From Trochalopteron elliotii (lineage: Eukaryota > Chordata > Aves > Passeriformes > Leiothrichidae), in NCBI GenBank assembly GCA_024734555.1, contig JANPWX010000060.1:3757571-3821570 (forward strand): DNA of 64,000 nucleotides. The letters run 5' to 3'. The position numbers and the translations under genes were made by a program. The notes below the pieces were generated by a model that had not been told where the DNA came from, did not search any database, and was given only the letters and a program-made list of their open reading frames with translations. Below, piece by piece: positions 1-12,589 of the stretch. Every line of letters begins with the position of its first letter. Positions within the stretch are counted from its first letter, which is position 1.

Positions 1-1383
1 ACATCAAACTTTTGCTTCACAGCTCTACTCTTAGTTCATTTCATAGAAACAGATGAGGTTTGTAGGGTGCAGTGCTGTATTTTTGGTATTCTCTGTGGTA
101 GAAGAGTCATCAGACTACCCTCCTATGAAAATTTATAGGATATCTTGAGTCATAGCTATTACTCCTAATTTGGACTGAATTTTCCTTTTTATTTTGGAAA
201 AGATTTTAAAAAGACTTGGAACAGGCTTATTAAAGGGTTTGGGGGTGTTTGAGCTTCTTATGTTAGGAAAAAAATAGCTGATAACTGTCTTGTCAGTTCA
301 TCAAGCACTTCTTCTAGTTACATATATGTTATATATATTTACTAGGGGAAGTAAATATGGGCCATTTGACTTTAGTATTAATTGTATTTATGTGTTAGTG
401 CATTTCAAACTGAGCTGTAGTTAGCATTAATACCTGGACTGAAATCTAGGTTTGCTTCTTCGGGTTTGTTTGTTTAAGGAGATAGTGTCCTGGCCATAGT
501 TTTAAGAAGGGTGTTTAGCAATGTTAAGAATACTGATCTCTGAAAAGGCTTAAGAGGCTGTCTTGGAACTCAGAATTTGTGGATTTGCTTTTTTTCCCTC
601 CAAGGCTCTAGTTGCACAGCTGGGAATGCAGATATTAATAACTGAGTTCCGAAGAAGGCTCTGAGCTGAGCTGTGCAGGGCAGTGCATTCCTGGCTGCCC
701 TGTGGTTGAGCAGAGCAGCAGGAGCTGCTGCCAGCACAAGCTGTGCATGGCTTGCCTTGGTTAGCTCTCAGGAACGAGAGACTGAAGCAAACCCAGCAAG
801 TCTTCACCTGGTCAGGCACATGAGCTTTCTGGCTTTGCAGGGTCTACTCTGCAGTACCTGGTCTGCCTTGCTGGAGTGGGCAGAGCTTGGGAAACACTTC
901 GACAGTCGCTGCTTTCACGGTACAGTGACCAAAATACAGTCAGGCTTTTGAAGATGTTATTAAATTGCAACACCACAGATTTTACCAATTTCTACATGTA
1001 GTCCTGTGTGCATAGTGCATAAATCTTTTCTGCCCTTAAGGATTTTTGGCACCTTTTTTGTGGTCAGGAGTGCACTAAACATTAAAAAAGGTAAAATTTA
1101 GTAAAGAAGTTAAACATTTAAGCTACTTTCCAGAACTGATTTGAACAGCATGTACTATGCACCTTCACTGCATTTTGTCTGTTTAAATTTTCACTTCAAG
1201 TTGTGAGGTTTGCAGACTAACAGCTTGCTTGCCTTCAAGGGCAAGTAACTGGCATTGTCACACATGTTCCCATTGGTTCTTCACTTTTTGCAGTGGGACT
1301 TTGACTGTGATGTCAATTCTATGTGAATGTATCCGTCAGTTTGTTTGCAGTTAAAAATGGGATGATCCTGTTTATCTTTGCAG
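1..1383 (+). other. SLC25A36: SLC25A36 intron 1, 3' part
   Basis: This is AT-rich non-coding sequence ending in a normal acceptor (TTTATCTTTGCAG at 1371-1383). No coding exon is seen. A more GC-rich, structured patch at about 660-780 contains two small perfect inverted repeats. Open frames on both strands there (550-819 minus, 673-951 plus) overlap each other, lack splice or family support, and look like chance frames in a GC-richer patch. Confidence 0.75.
674..731. repeat. Two adjacent small inverted repeats in intron 1
   Basis: CAGGGCAG (676-683) pairs perfectly with CTGCCCTG (695-702) across an 11-nt loop, and G-U pairs could add two steps. GCAGCAG (715-721) pairs with CTGCTGC (725-731) across a 3-nt loop. 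Both lie within about 60 bases of a locally GC-rich patch. The stems are too short for a typical microRNA precursor. No family is recognised. Confidence 0.45.
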
Positions 1384-1554
1384 ATGTGGAGGTACTGTTG
1401 GTGCAATTCTGACATGTCCACTGGAAGTTGTAAAAACACGCCTGCAGTCCTCCTCTGTGACTCTCTACATCTCTGAAGTTCATCTCAACACTGTGAGTGG
1501 TGCTACTGTCAACAGAGTAACCAGAGTTTCTCCTGGACCTCTCCATTGTCTGAA
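1384..1554 (+). CDS. SLC25A36: SLC25A36 coding exon 2
   Basis: The acceptor is TTTGCAG before 1384 and the donor is AA|GTGAGT at 1554/1555. The first base completes a split glycine codon. Residues about 15-70 follow, and the last two bases start a lysine codon finished by exon 3. The translation opens [20 protein letters not shown], the first mitochondrial-carrier signature (P-x-E-x-x-K), on transmembrane helix 1. The linker after it ([20 protein letters not shown]) is the variable loop of this subfamily. It reads [10 protein letters not shown], whereas human is remembered as NRVVSPGP, so it seems to carry two extra residues. The exon closes with PGPLHCLK. Confidence 0.93.
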
Positions 1555-1661
1555 GTGAGTGTACCTGAGTTCATTTTGGGGAGGGAGGACGTCAAAATCT
1601 ATAAAAGATTCAGACTCTTATGTATGTCATGATGCTAACAGGAGATGACTTTCCATATTTT

Positions 1662-1701
1662 GCCTTTTAACTGTGTTTTTAGCCTTTTAACTGTGTTTCT
1701 A
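1662..1701. repeat. 20-bp tandem duplication in intron 2
   Basis: GCCTTTTAACTGTGTTTTTA at 1662-1681 is followed directly by GCCTTTTAACTGTGTTTCTA at 1682-1701, with one mismatch. This looks like a simple slippage-type tandem duplication. Confidence 0.85.
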
Positions 1702-2167
1702 ATTTTTTGAATGTCCTTCATGCTTGAGCTTGTATGTTGAGGTAGCCAGAACATGTATACCTTGTACAACTGGCAGCTCCAAACTGCATCCCCAAAATTC
1801 ACAGGAAACAGTGTGACACTTAAGTGCCAGACTCCCATTTTCATCCTAAAAAAGTGTTAGTATAAGACTTTAACTCTTTTGTGTCCAAATCATAGAAGTT
1901 ACTGAATATGGAGGCAATTAAAATTAATTTAGTTTCTTAGTCTCTTTCACCACCCATACAGTTTTTTGCCTTTGAATATCTTCTAGTGGTCATGTGATAG
2001 AAACATTCTTTTAGAGCTAGTAAGAAATAGCTAAGGGTAGTTTTTGCAGTGATCTGAGATGTGTTGTTCATGAATGGGAGCTGCCTTTCCTCTCCCTGTT
2101 TGCAGTGCTTGTGTAGTGCAGGAGCCAGTAGGAAAGTTGTAAGGCTGCAGTTAAACTGCTTGTATGG

Positions 2168-2255
2168 CCCCCAGGAAGGGTTCACTTCACCCTGGGGGGT
2201 TCAAGCCAGCCAGTGAAGGGGAGGGGAGGTACCTTCAATATTTGGGGATGAGGGG
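2168..2255. repeat. Hairpin and G-run cluster in intron 2
   Basis: CCCCCAGG (2168-2175) pairs with CCTGGGGG (2191-2198) across 15 nt. G runs then follow: six Gs at 2194-2199 and four Gs at each of 2218, 2223, 2244 and 2252. Four runs with loops of 1, 17 and 4 nt could form a quadruplex on the transcribed RNA. A role is not shown. Confidence 0.5.
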
Positions 2256-5200
2256 AGATTGCCTACAGGAAGGACCTGCTTCTGATTCTTGCATTAGAAA
2301 GTTGGTGGAGTCCTGACAACTTCTATCTTCTGTTCTCAATTAATTAGTCAGTAGTTTGCAGAGAGCCCCTTCTGGCAGATGAAGCGTAGGGTTTAAACTT
2401 AATCTGGTTAGAGGATAGGATTTGTTTTAATGGAGGTTGTACCCAAATAGCTTCTTGAATGGAAGATCATTCTTATGAAAGTTTGGGTTCAGAGCCTTTT
2501 CATGGGTCTGATGGATGAATACGTTTGGAGCAGATATGTGGGAAGGAAAGGCCTGGATTGTGACCAGTAAGGAGATCTGCTTGACTTAGTGGCTTCTCTT
2601 GATGGAAGTAGAGTTCAGCTTCTTTCTGAATGTTTGGTTATGAATTTATTTTTCCACTTAGAAATGTATATCAGTGAATAGCTGGTTGAATAGATGTGAT
2701 TTTGTTATGCTGCTCTGCTAGCAGCCTGCTATGCTTTAAATGCATCCCTAAAACTGAAAATAACTTGATATTCCCAGGAGGCATATTCAGACTGAAGTAG
2801 AGATAGCCCGTGATGAACTTTATTGGGAGGGCTTGTTTGTTTTATTAATTTGTCTTTAATAATTGCCCTCTTACACATGCTGTTTATCTGCAATACAAAA
2901 ATGTGTCTCTTCTGCTGCTTTTGTTCTTTACTTAGATGTGTTTTTTTTCAGGCCATTATGAAAGGGCTGAGATGCAAAGCTTGGGTTTCAAGTTCTTTAA
3001 ATACAGTAAATATTAAAAAATCCCAAATGACATGGCAATGGACTGTGATAATAAAAATAGATAGGTGCAGGACATAATTACTCTTTGTTAAGGTACTAGG
3101 GCTGTTTAGTGGGGAAATAAAACATGGATTCCATGTCACTGTCATGCCCTTTCTGTCATTAGATATTTTTGGACTCACAGTTGTCAGACTTTGGTTGTGT
3201 CATAGTGAATTTGGTGCAGTGCACAAGGCTCACATTACTCAGTCTAAAAGCAGAGTGATTCAGGCAAATTATGTCAGAATTTCAGTGAACTGACTGCTGT
3301 ACAATCACTTCTGCATCTTGAGCATCAGTGGAGGTGACTTCAAAGGCATCTCTGTCAGGAAACAAAATCAGAAAAACAGGTGACTATTCTCTGGCAACAA
3401 AAATTATTTTTTTCTTAAGTATCTGTGTTGCATGTCATATTACATTTTCTCATCATTTATCTTGCACAATTTAAACCTGAGGTCTTGCTAATGGAAATCT
3501 CACCAGCCTCCCAGTGCAAGCTCTCCATGTGACATAAGAAGGTCAGTTGAGGCTGTATGGAGCACTTGTCCTGCTCTTCCAGCCGTGGATTTGCCCTTAA
3601 CTGCTTTCAATAAACAAGTGCAGGCCCTGGGATCTACTCTTTAATGCACAAAGTTTGTGTTTTATTTTCAGTGGAGCCTCTGGCACTCCTCCAGCTGGTG
3701 TCTGTGAATGTAAAAGAGCATCAGTAACTCCCTCCATTATAGTCCTGTCTGTGCAACCTCACTTTAGCTCTTTGCTGCTCTGTCAGATTCTGGGCCTGTG
3801 GATCCAAAAGAAGCAAATAGGCCTGGTACCCTTCATTCCTAAGTTTGGAAGACACTGAGATTCCTGCTGCTTTGGATACATCTGTAGCTATATGTGCATG
3901 TTTACATGTGTAACACATCATGTGATGGTAGTGATGTTTAAGTGGATACAGATCATGTTAATTGGGTTCAGCATTGCAAGGCATAAAAATGCTTTCAGGC
4001 TGACAGACAAGTCCAAATAATTTGTGTTTCCAAGGTGTCTTTGAGTATGTGTTCAGTATTCCAATTACTGCTGTGGAGTGATGCTGCCCACATAGTGAAA
4101 TGATAGCTGATTTTTATGGACACAAAGCTGGGATGTTGCTGGACACATTATGTCAGTATTCCTAAATAGCAGTGGTAACTGCAGAACCACTGGTTTATTT
4201 TTGCTAAGTGAAAGAAAAGCTAAACTTTCAGTTTGATTTAGCAGCAGAGCAATGGTGAACCAGCTACTAGAAGACAGAATAGTCTTGGAATGCCCTTCAG
4301 TGCTATAGATTGCTTTCACTTGTTTGTTCTGATAGTAAATTCCAAACAAAATGGTCATTTATACAAGGGTGGTTTGCTTTATTGCATAATTGTCTTGTCA
4401 TTAACCTGCATAGCTGTTTGAAGGAGAAATATGCAGAACTATTTGTGTCCATTGCCCAATGTTTTTAAATCAGTAAGCACAGGGCTCTGTTTTGTAGCAT
4501 CTGGGAATGTAGTTAAGAATTAACTTTAAATCTGGTTCTAAAGTAATTGCTAGAGCAATTCCAGTAATGATATGCAGGTAGTCCTTGTTTCTCCTCCCAT
4601 GTGCTACCATACTTTTTAAAATACCAGTGTGATTAGCATCTAGATTGTGGGGCAGACTGATTTCACTAGAACTGAATATTAATGCACAGTCTCTTACTGT
4701 GCCAGGGTACCTTGTTGCATAATGGTCCTCAACTCTTCCAAAAATTCACTACTAGTGGGATCTGTATTGCGAAACTAAAGGACTAATAATGCCTCGTTTC
4801 AAATCTCATCTCACTGCTTGTATGCATGCTTCCCTGTAAATTCTACAAATGCAGAAAGTTACACCCTCCTGCCAGCCAAGCAATCTTTGCTGAGCTGTGT
4901 TTACAGTAGACATGGTACAGGAGATGTGAGGACTGTGGCTGTGGCTCTGTGTGGGTTACACTCCTGTCTCAGTTACTGCTATAGTGAATTACCTTGCATG
5001 GGTAGGTCAGGATTGTCTTCTCTGGAATGAGTCAAAAGCCAAAAAAACACTGGCTCCACAGCCCAGCAGCAGTGCTTGGTTAGGAGCACACAGGCAGCAG
5101 CTCAGAACTGACAGGAGGAAATCCCTCCAGCCTCTAGGAAGGGTCACTTCTCACATTAAAGTTTTCAACTTTCTTTTGCTATAGTCAAAATAATCACTGT

Positions 5201-5993
5201 GTCTTAAAGATTAAAGCTGAGAATGGGCCTCTGGTTGAATACTTGGTGGATTTCAGTATTGTATGGGTATGAGAAAGGCAAGACAAAGAAGAAAGCAGCC
5301 TCACAGATACAAACTTCTGCCATGAAACTTTGTCCTGTTGGGAGTCTTATGCAATCACACTGGGGTAGCACATGCAAAGCCATGTTGAGGTCTCTCTCTT
5401 TGAGAGGAGGAGATAATAATAAATTGCCAAAGGTGTCCCTGGCTGGGTGTCACAGGCAGTACAGCAACATCTTCCAGCATGGCTCTCAGACAGCAGGGGC
5501 TGAGTGAAACTGGACCTCTGTAGTCTCTCTCCTCTCTTGCCCTTTGCTCCCTGGCCCTCCCACTCAAAATTACATTCACAAACATTGGGAGCTGATGGAT
5601 GGTGAAAGGAATGTAGCATAGAAAAAGTATTCTTGTTTCCTGAACAATCTACTACCCAAATGTATGGGAACATTTCCATGCTTAGTATTTTTTCCCTGAT
5701 TCAGGAACATTTTCTTTAGCTTCCTAACAGACAATTCTGTACATGTATGTGTTCCTGTATATAAAGTTAAATTTGTATTGAGATCTCAAGTCTTACTTCT
5801 GCATTTAGTTTATGGTTTTCATGGAACGTTGAGCAATAATGTATTTTTTTTATGCTGATTCTAGGAAATTACTAACTTTTTTGTGGTCAGGACTTTGTCA
5901 GTTACTGTGAAAGTTTTTCACATGATGTAGTTTTGGTGGTTAGTGCGTTCCTTAATTTTGCTCTGAATGTTACAGTATTGTCTTGTTTTCTAG

Positions 5994-6071
5994 GATGATC
6001 TTGCAAAATGAAGGCCCTCGTTCTCTGTTCAGAGGGTTGGGTCCTAATTTAGTTGGTGTTGCTCCTTCCAG
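5994..6071 (+). CDS. SLC25A36: SLC25A36 coding exon 3
   Basis: The exon is 78 bases, starting with the G that completes the split lysine codon and ending in AG|GTAAGT within an arginine codon. The translation is [20 protein letters not shown] plus GVAPS (residues about 72-96). EGPRSLFRG is the first-repeat matrix-helix signature ([DE]-G-x4-[aromatic/aliphatic]-[KR]-G). [13 protein letters not shown] leads into transmembrane helix 2. It is almost identical to mammalian SLC25A36, and SLC25A33 is also very similar in this exon. Confidence 0.95.
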
Positions 6072-8676
6072 GTAAGTACAAACATACACAATAAACTAAA
6101 TACATTAAAGGCTTTAGTGTTTATTTGAATCAAGTCTTGCATCTGCAGTTGTAAATACTTAGTTAGCAGCAAGTAACTTTTTTTTGCCTGAGGAATTGAG
6201 CCATTTATATACTTCTGAGGTCCAGCTGTTTCAGTATTTCCTATCCTGTGTGCCATTGTAATAGCATTTACTGTTGTGTGCTATCCCTTGTGCAGAGTTT
6301 TGTGCACTTAAAAAGAAAAATTCTTAAGGAATTGCACATGTAAACTACAAGTTTGGATCTTGGAAAATACAAAGGTAGACTTAACTTTCAGTTAATTCAT
6401 CATCTTCAGGAAGCAATTATGTGATTGTAGCCTCAAAACACTGGATCTTCCTTCCTGGCTTCTGGTGAAGCACAGTCTGGTGCTCCCTTGCAGGAGGAAG
6501 TCTTTTCTAGAACTTCAAAAAGGGTGAGACACGGGGCAGGATGAGAGACTTACCAGCTGTCCCAGAGAAAGCAGATCCCTCAGTGGAATGGCTCCAAAGG
6601 GTACTGGGGCACTGCAGGCTGAGGATGTAAATCTGATCTAGTTGGCAGTGGTGTTGTTGCTGTCTGTTGCTCTGCATCAGCACAAACACTCCAGCTCCTC
6701 AGCTGGTGCTGGCAGGCACAGACAGGAGCACGTTATGCCAGAGTCTGAATTTATCCTTACATCAGACTGTTAGCTGAAGTTCAGTCCAAAAATAGGAGAA
6801 TACATGGGAAGAGTATAGAAACAAAGCTGTGTAAAAGTAATATTCCTTAGGCCTGGATGAGAATACTTGAAGTTGTTTCCTGGCTCATTTTTTTCTTGTC
6901 TAAGAGAAGAGCCTTTATGCAGAGGGAATATATTCCACAAAGGTTTTATTCTTGCCTTGACTTAGTGCCCTGCTTTTGTTTATTTGTTTTGTTTGAAGAG
7001 AAAACATTCCTGTCTCTTGCACACTCAGTTGGAGAGTATCATAACTTTTCTGGTTTGAGGTGTTTGGATGTTTCTGAAAAATACTCCTAAACTAAACTTT
7101 AGATTTGATGAGGTAATGTTCTTTAGATCCTCTGCATAAATAAGAAAAAAAATTAATGGAGGACTTAGATTATCTTTATTTTAGCAAATTTTTTAAGGAT
7201 TTAGGAATATCAGAGGTGTTTTCTGATCACTAACTTAGCACCACTCTTTGGAAAAGCTGAAGTAAACCCAGTAGCATTTTTTGTTCTTGACACCTATGAG
7301 ATATCAGCACTTCCTAGTCTGGAGAGCCTGTACTTTTCTAAAATAGACCAGTCTGTTCTATCGAAACTTCAATATTGACATTACTTTAATAGCAATTTTT
7401 ACTCAGGAATGGGATCCATTGCATGAATGCCTATCCTCCATAAAGAATATCCTCAGTTGAAAAAAAAAATTTTCAGTTAGTTACATGTTAAATCTTTTGT
7501 TTCCCTTTGGTTCTTCCCTAGGTGAAATACTTAGCCTGCTGCTTCCCATCCACCATGCCAAAAATGTCCACTTGATGTAGTGTGTAAGCCTCATTTATTA
7601 GCACATCTTCATTTCCCTCTGGCTGATTCTGTCTTCAACCAGTACTTCATTTCAATTAAGCATTAGCTAAGTGGATTTAACATCAGCTCTTTGTTTAAAT
7701 AAGCTGCAGAGAAACATATTTCATAACACATCCCATGTACTTAACTGAGTTCAGGTTCCATTTTAGAAATTACACCCATAAAGCAAGCACTTTATCTTCT
7801 TTGTAATAAAGAAAAACATGTTTGCACAGCTAATGAGGTTAATGTTCTGCTTGGGAAAAGTGGCACATTCATTTTTTTTCTTACAGAGGGGTGTCTGTAG
7901 ATTTAAGACAATTGAGTTACAACCTGAAATGTGATGTTTAGATGTGCTTAAAACAAGTTTTTTAGCTTTAATGAGCAAAAACAACCATTTTTCATAATAT
8001 ATTGAATTGGGATGCTGACTTTGTCTAGCTTTGGCTACCAGCTCACAGACTTGTGTAGCACAAGTTTACAACATTTTTCATGGTGTAGTCAGAGACAAAA
8101 ATCAGTGTCTATTAAAAATGCAGAGCTCTGGAAACAAAATGTGAATCACAGCTGTTCTACCATTTCAAGTATAAATATTTATAATGTCAAGTTATCAACA
8201 TTTAAATCTTAAATGCTATAGTAGTAAGGATGTTGTTTGGCCTTTTTAAGAAGCTACATACTTGCTAGTTCTCATCAAATTGTCCTGCTATTGAAATGAG
8301 TTTAGGTCTATTTAGAAGTTTGTTCTGTTGTTAATGTTGAAGAATACTGAGAGTTCTTCAGTCTTTTTCTTCCCTGGCTGAGCTTCCTAGTGTCACAAAA
8401 ATCACTGCTGTATTTCAAGCTATCTGTCCTTCCCCTCACTAATTGGTAATTGGAGCTGTTGTGTGGAAAAAAAAGCTCAAGTGTCAGGTTTAGATTTTTC
8501 ATTTCCACTCCTGGAATAGTCCCACTACTTTGCAAGAGTTAATCCGTGAATAGTTCTTTAGTGAGAAAGGAAGTTTTAGCCCAAGATAATCTTCAGTCAA
8601 TGAAGTTAATGGCACTGCTTGTTGAGGATTTTGAAATGTAAAACATAACATAACTTGGATTTTGTTCTAATTTTAG
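6072..8676 (+). other. SLC25A36: SLC25A36 intron 3
   Basis: AT-rich, bounded by the GTAAGT donor and the TTCTAATTTTAG acceptor (8665-8676). I see no coding exon, RNA gene or mobile element in it. Confidence 0.8.
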
Positions 8677-8777
8677 AGCAATATATTTTGCTGCTTACTC
8701 AAATTGCAAGGAAAAGTTGAACAATATTTTCAATCCAGATTCTACCCAGGTACACATGATTTCAGCTGGTGTGGCAG
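8677..8777 (+). CDS. SLC25A36: SLC25A36 coding exon 4
   Basis: The exon is 101 bases. Its first base completes the arginine codon and it ends with the first base of a glycine codon before GTAAGG. It encodes about residues 98-130: [20 protein letters not shown], then [28 protein letters not shown] is transmembrane helix 2 and its exit, which separates SLC25A36 from SLC25A33 (which has VYFACYSKAKE, from memory). HMISAGVAG begins transmembrane helix 3. Confidence 0.94.
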
Positions 8778-11700
8778 GTAAGGATCTGTAACTTTTTAGC
8801 TTCATCCTACAGTCATATCTGCAAATGAGAGGTGACAATAAATATGGAAAAAACCCCAACAAAACAGAACATGCTCAGTAATTGAATGATGTCTTTTTAG
8901 TGGTTATCTGCCTTGGCCTCTCATTAAACAGGCTCTCTGGAGAACGTGTGAAATTGCACTAAGTGATAAATAACAGTGTGTGTGAACAGTCTTCTCTAGA
9001 AAACCTGCATGCCTGCTTTTTCAGTTGTAAATTTGTGAAATGAAAAATGTAACCTTTCAAAACAGTAACTGGTTGCTCTGTAAGCTATAAACAGCGTTTG
9101 CACTGACTTCTGGTTTAATTCTTCCTAAGCAGTTTTTTTACCACCACTTTCTGCTACAACTTTGTATGTTTGACTTGTTTGCTTTTCAGAAGTATGCCTG
9201 TAGTTATTTGTGTAAATTATATGTAACATGCCCCCCTTTTGTTCATATACCAATCTATGAGAAGTTTGCTCTACCACTAAAGAGTCAGAGAAGAGCAGAT
9301 TTTTCATAGTTTTCATGTATTTTCGTCTCTGTAGAAATAATTCCTGTTTTATAGATGCAGTGTAACTTTGTATTTTAGCAGCTACAAATATTGGTTGCTT
9401 GATTTATATATTCTGTGCTTTGGGATCGTTAACAAGGGAGAGTTAAAGGCAACTGAGCTGAGTTATGGTCATGGACTTATGCTGGGAAAATCAAAACTTG
9501 TGTTGGCAACACTTTATCTATTGTTGCCTGTGCTTTTCCTGCACAAAAACAAATGTTTAGGTTTTTTTAGAGTCCATGGGCACTTTACAGATGAATTCTG
9601 ACAATTTAATTGCTGAAGTTTCTAAGTCCTGTCAAATTTTACAACCAATCTGTAGAATGTGAGTACCAGCAATGTGGAATGGACTGATAAAGGTGCGATG
9701 TCAGAATAAGCAATAGGATTAGTTTTCTATTTAATGCTTGCTAATAATCTGATACATAGAGATTTTATATAGCATATAAAACATAAGTGATGTTAGCAAC
9801 TTTATACATAAATGACACTAATGTTCATCTGACACATGAAATGTTGTGACAGTTTTTAATCTTTAAGGTGTAAGAAGAGCTCTTTTATTTTGCCCAAGTC
9901 AGACAAGGACTGATGCAGTGTTTGGTCTTTGTCATCATCTAGAAGTGAGTGGTTTTGTTTGTAGGTGAACAACATAGGGAATGGGATGGAAGGGGATTTA
10001 ATGAAGAGTTCATCCTAATCAGTTAATTGCATCAAGAAAGATGAAGAGTCTTCAGGTCCTTGTCAAGGGAATAAAACATGTCCTTAATTTGGGGGCAGGG
10101 GAAGTGTGGGCAATATAAACAAGTCTGTTCTCAATTGAAGATAACTTGTGCATCTTGTGTAGTGCTGCAGACAAGTGAAGATTCTGAGTGTTTCTCTTCT
10201 TTAGAAGTTCCTGCCCTCATTCTGTAAAGCACATTTATGGAGGTGTGCTGTAGTGCCTTTTCCTGAGTGTTTGCAGCCTCGGGCTGTAGTTTGTCATGGG
10301 GCTCTGTAGCTGCTTCCCTTCCAGAAGGTTGGTGTTGTGCATTTGTCCATACACCTGCAGTAGACTGGGGAAATGGATTTGAGCCTTAATTGCTGTTTGC
10401 CTTTTTTGACTTAGTGTACAAGTTTTAACATTGAACAGCTCTTGGGGCTGTTAACTTTCTCCTACCTCCCAGGTTCTGCAGTTGTATTTCTAAACCTCAG
10501 TCAGTTAAACAAAATGCTCAGTGCAGGCTGAGCACCATAAGTCTTTGTACTGTGCAGTACAGAAATTGTCAGGTTCTTTGACAAACAGCATTTCAGTTCT
10601 CTGTTCTGGTGTTATTCTGGTGTTACATATGAAAAGGACTCTGCAGTGAAAATTAACAGTTCTTTCTTGGGAATGTGCTAACCTTGTTTTTGTAATTCTA
10701 ATATATTTCAGAAAATGCACTTAAACCAGCTATTAACAGTTTTACCTGCAAGGTTTGTATTGCTGTATGATGCAAATCACCTTAAAGAAATGGCAAAATA
10801 ACAGGAACAAGGTCAAATGTGAGCCCACATATTTGGTTGACAGGTTAATACAGAAGATCATTGCAATATTTGCTTTGGAACCTAAGATTTCAAAATTGGC
10901 AAGGTGGATAAATCCTTCCAAATTAGCAAAAAAAATAATCAGTATTGGTCTTTCTTTTTCAGCTGCCATTGGTTTCAGTAAGGAATTGAGTAATTCACTC
11001 TTAAATGAGGGTTGTTGTTTTGTTGGTGGTTTTTTGGTGGATTGGTGTTTTTTTGGATATGACCTTTCTGTTTCATAAAGTCTAATACCTAATTACCATG
11101 AAGCGGGATTTGCACTTAAAGCTTTTCCTGTAAATTGCAAAATACAGTAATGATGCAAAAATACATTAAAAAAACAATTGTAACATTGTTTTATGAAAGT
11201 ACTGCAAATAGTGAACTTTAGTCAACTTTAAATTCTGTTTATTTGTATTGTGCTAATACATGTCTCAAGCTAGACTGATGTCATTGTTAAATAAGGATTG
11301 TTTTATGCACATGGTGTTTTTGGGAGGTAAAACTGAGGTATAGTATTTTAAGCAATTTTTTTTGTTGGTTGGTTTTAGGCCTGATTCTTCATTCTCAAAA
11401 TAGATTATTATGATATATTTAAGATTCTTCTCTTAAGCTTGTTTTATCCCAAGGAGAGTGAAGTATCTACATATTAGTAACTGATGCCTTATGCAAACAG
11501 AAACAAATGCTGTCTTCTTGCTGTGCTAGTTTCCAGCATATAAAGCACATCCCCTTCATACCTAAAATATCTGTGTTGACATGAAGTACTCAGCAATCCT
11601 CTTTGCTTACTCCTCAGCATATTGTGGTTCTCTTTTTGCAAACTAGGGCAGGGAATATATCTGAGCTTGCTCCGAGACTGAGTGTTCGCTTGTGTGAAGA

Positions 11701-12552
11701 GACTGATTTCTGGACATTTCCCAGTTAGGCTAAATTCTCAGATTCACTATAAACTCTGCCTTCTCACTGCACTCAGCCTCTCACCACAGAGAAGAAAAGC
11801 TGTAGAGAACTGAATGAGATACTTGATTCCTGTATGGCTTTCTTGTTTGCTTTTTTTAATGATTCACAGCCTCAATCACACAACATGGTTGCAAATCTGC
11901 TGCAAAACTACTTTGCCTTGTATACTGTTGCTGTTTTTTCTAGAACTTTACTGGCAAACCAACCCAAATGCAGATTTTTTCTTTAATTATTATTTATTCC
12001 TTTAAAAATAATTGGGACCACTTCATTATTTAGACATACATTACTTTAAGTTTTTAGTGCTGTGTACACAGTTAATTCATACTAAGTAAAATGCATATTT
12101 AGTTCACTGGTCTTGGAAAGTTGGATTTCATAAGGCATCTTTTCCATCCCAAGACTAGGCTAGCTTTAGTGAATAATATTTTCAAGAGAGTGGGGAAGGA
12201 AGAGGGTTCACTTGTAAATTTGCTATATAGGTAAGTATTTGGAGGTGTAAAATTAAACTGCTGCAAATGAGCAGAAATTTCAGTACTCAGTGCATTTTAC
12301 ACATCTATTTTAATATCTGTGGCCTGTTTTGATTTTTTTCTTTCTTTTTTTCCTAAACTTTTACCTGCAAACAGTTAGATTTCCCATTAACTGCCAAATC
12401 CTTCCACTGGGATTTGATTTGTACACTTGTGTCTGATGAGGTCACTGCTTGTTGTTATGATACAGAAAAGCCTGTGTCTATTTTAGGCATTTACTGTACA
12501 TTTCTCCCGTGAAAAGAGTGAGATCGTGTCATCTCATGCTCCCCCTCCGCAG

Positions 12553-12589
12553 GTCACTTCCTGCAGCAATATGGACTAACTTAAACCTC
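12553..12589 (+). other. Candidate 37-nt cassette (poison) exon in intron 4
   Basis: The segment is preceded by a good acceptor (CTCCCCCTCCGCAG, ending 12552) and followed by a consensus donor (CTC|GTGAGT). Joined to exon 4 it reads G-H-F-L-Q-Q-Y-G-L-T and then TAA, so inclusion would introduce a premature stop. Several CpGs cluster here (12508-12607), unusual for this AT-rich intron. Inclusion is purely predicted, since pairs of strong-looking sites also occur by chance. Confidence 0.25.

Larger units (their letters stand above)
1555..5993 (+). other. SLC25A36: SLC25A36 intron 2
   Basis: The donor is GTGAGT and the acceptor is TTGTTTTCTAG (5983-5993). No coding exon is recognised inside. 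Contents seen are a 20-bp tandem duplication at 1662-1701, an 8-bp-arm hairpin at 2168-2198, and a G-run cluster at 2194-2255. Open frames on both strands (for example 5347-5679 minus, 110 codons) show no recognisable family and no splice context, so I treat them as chance. Confidence 0.8.
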
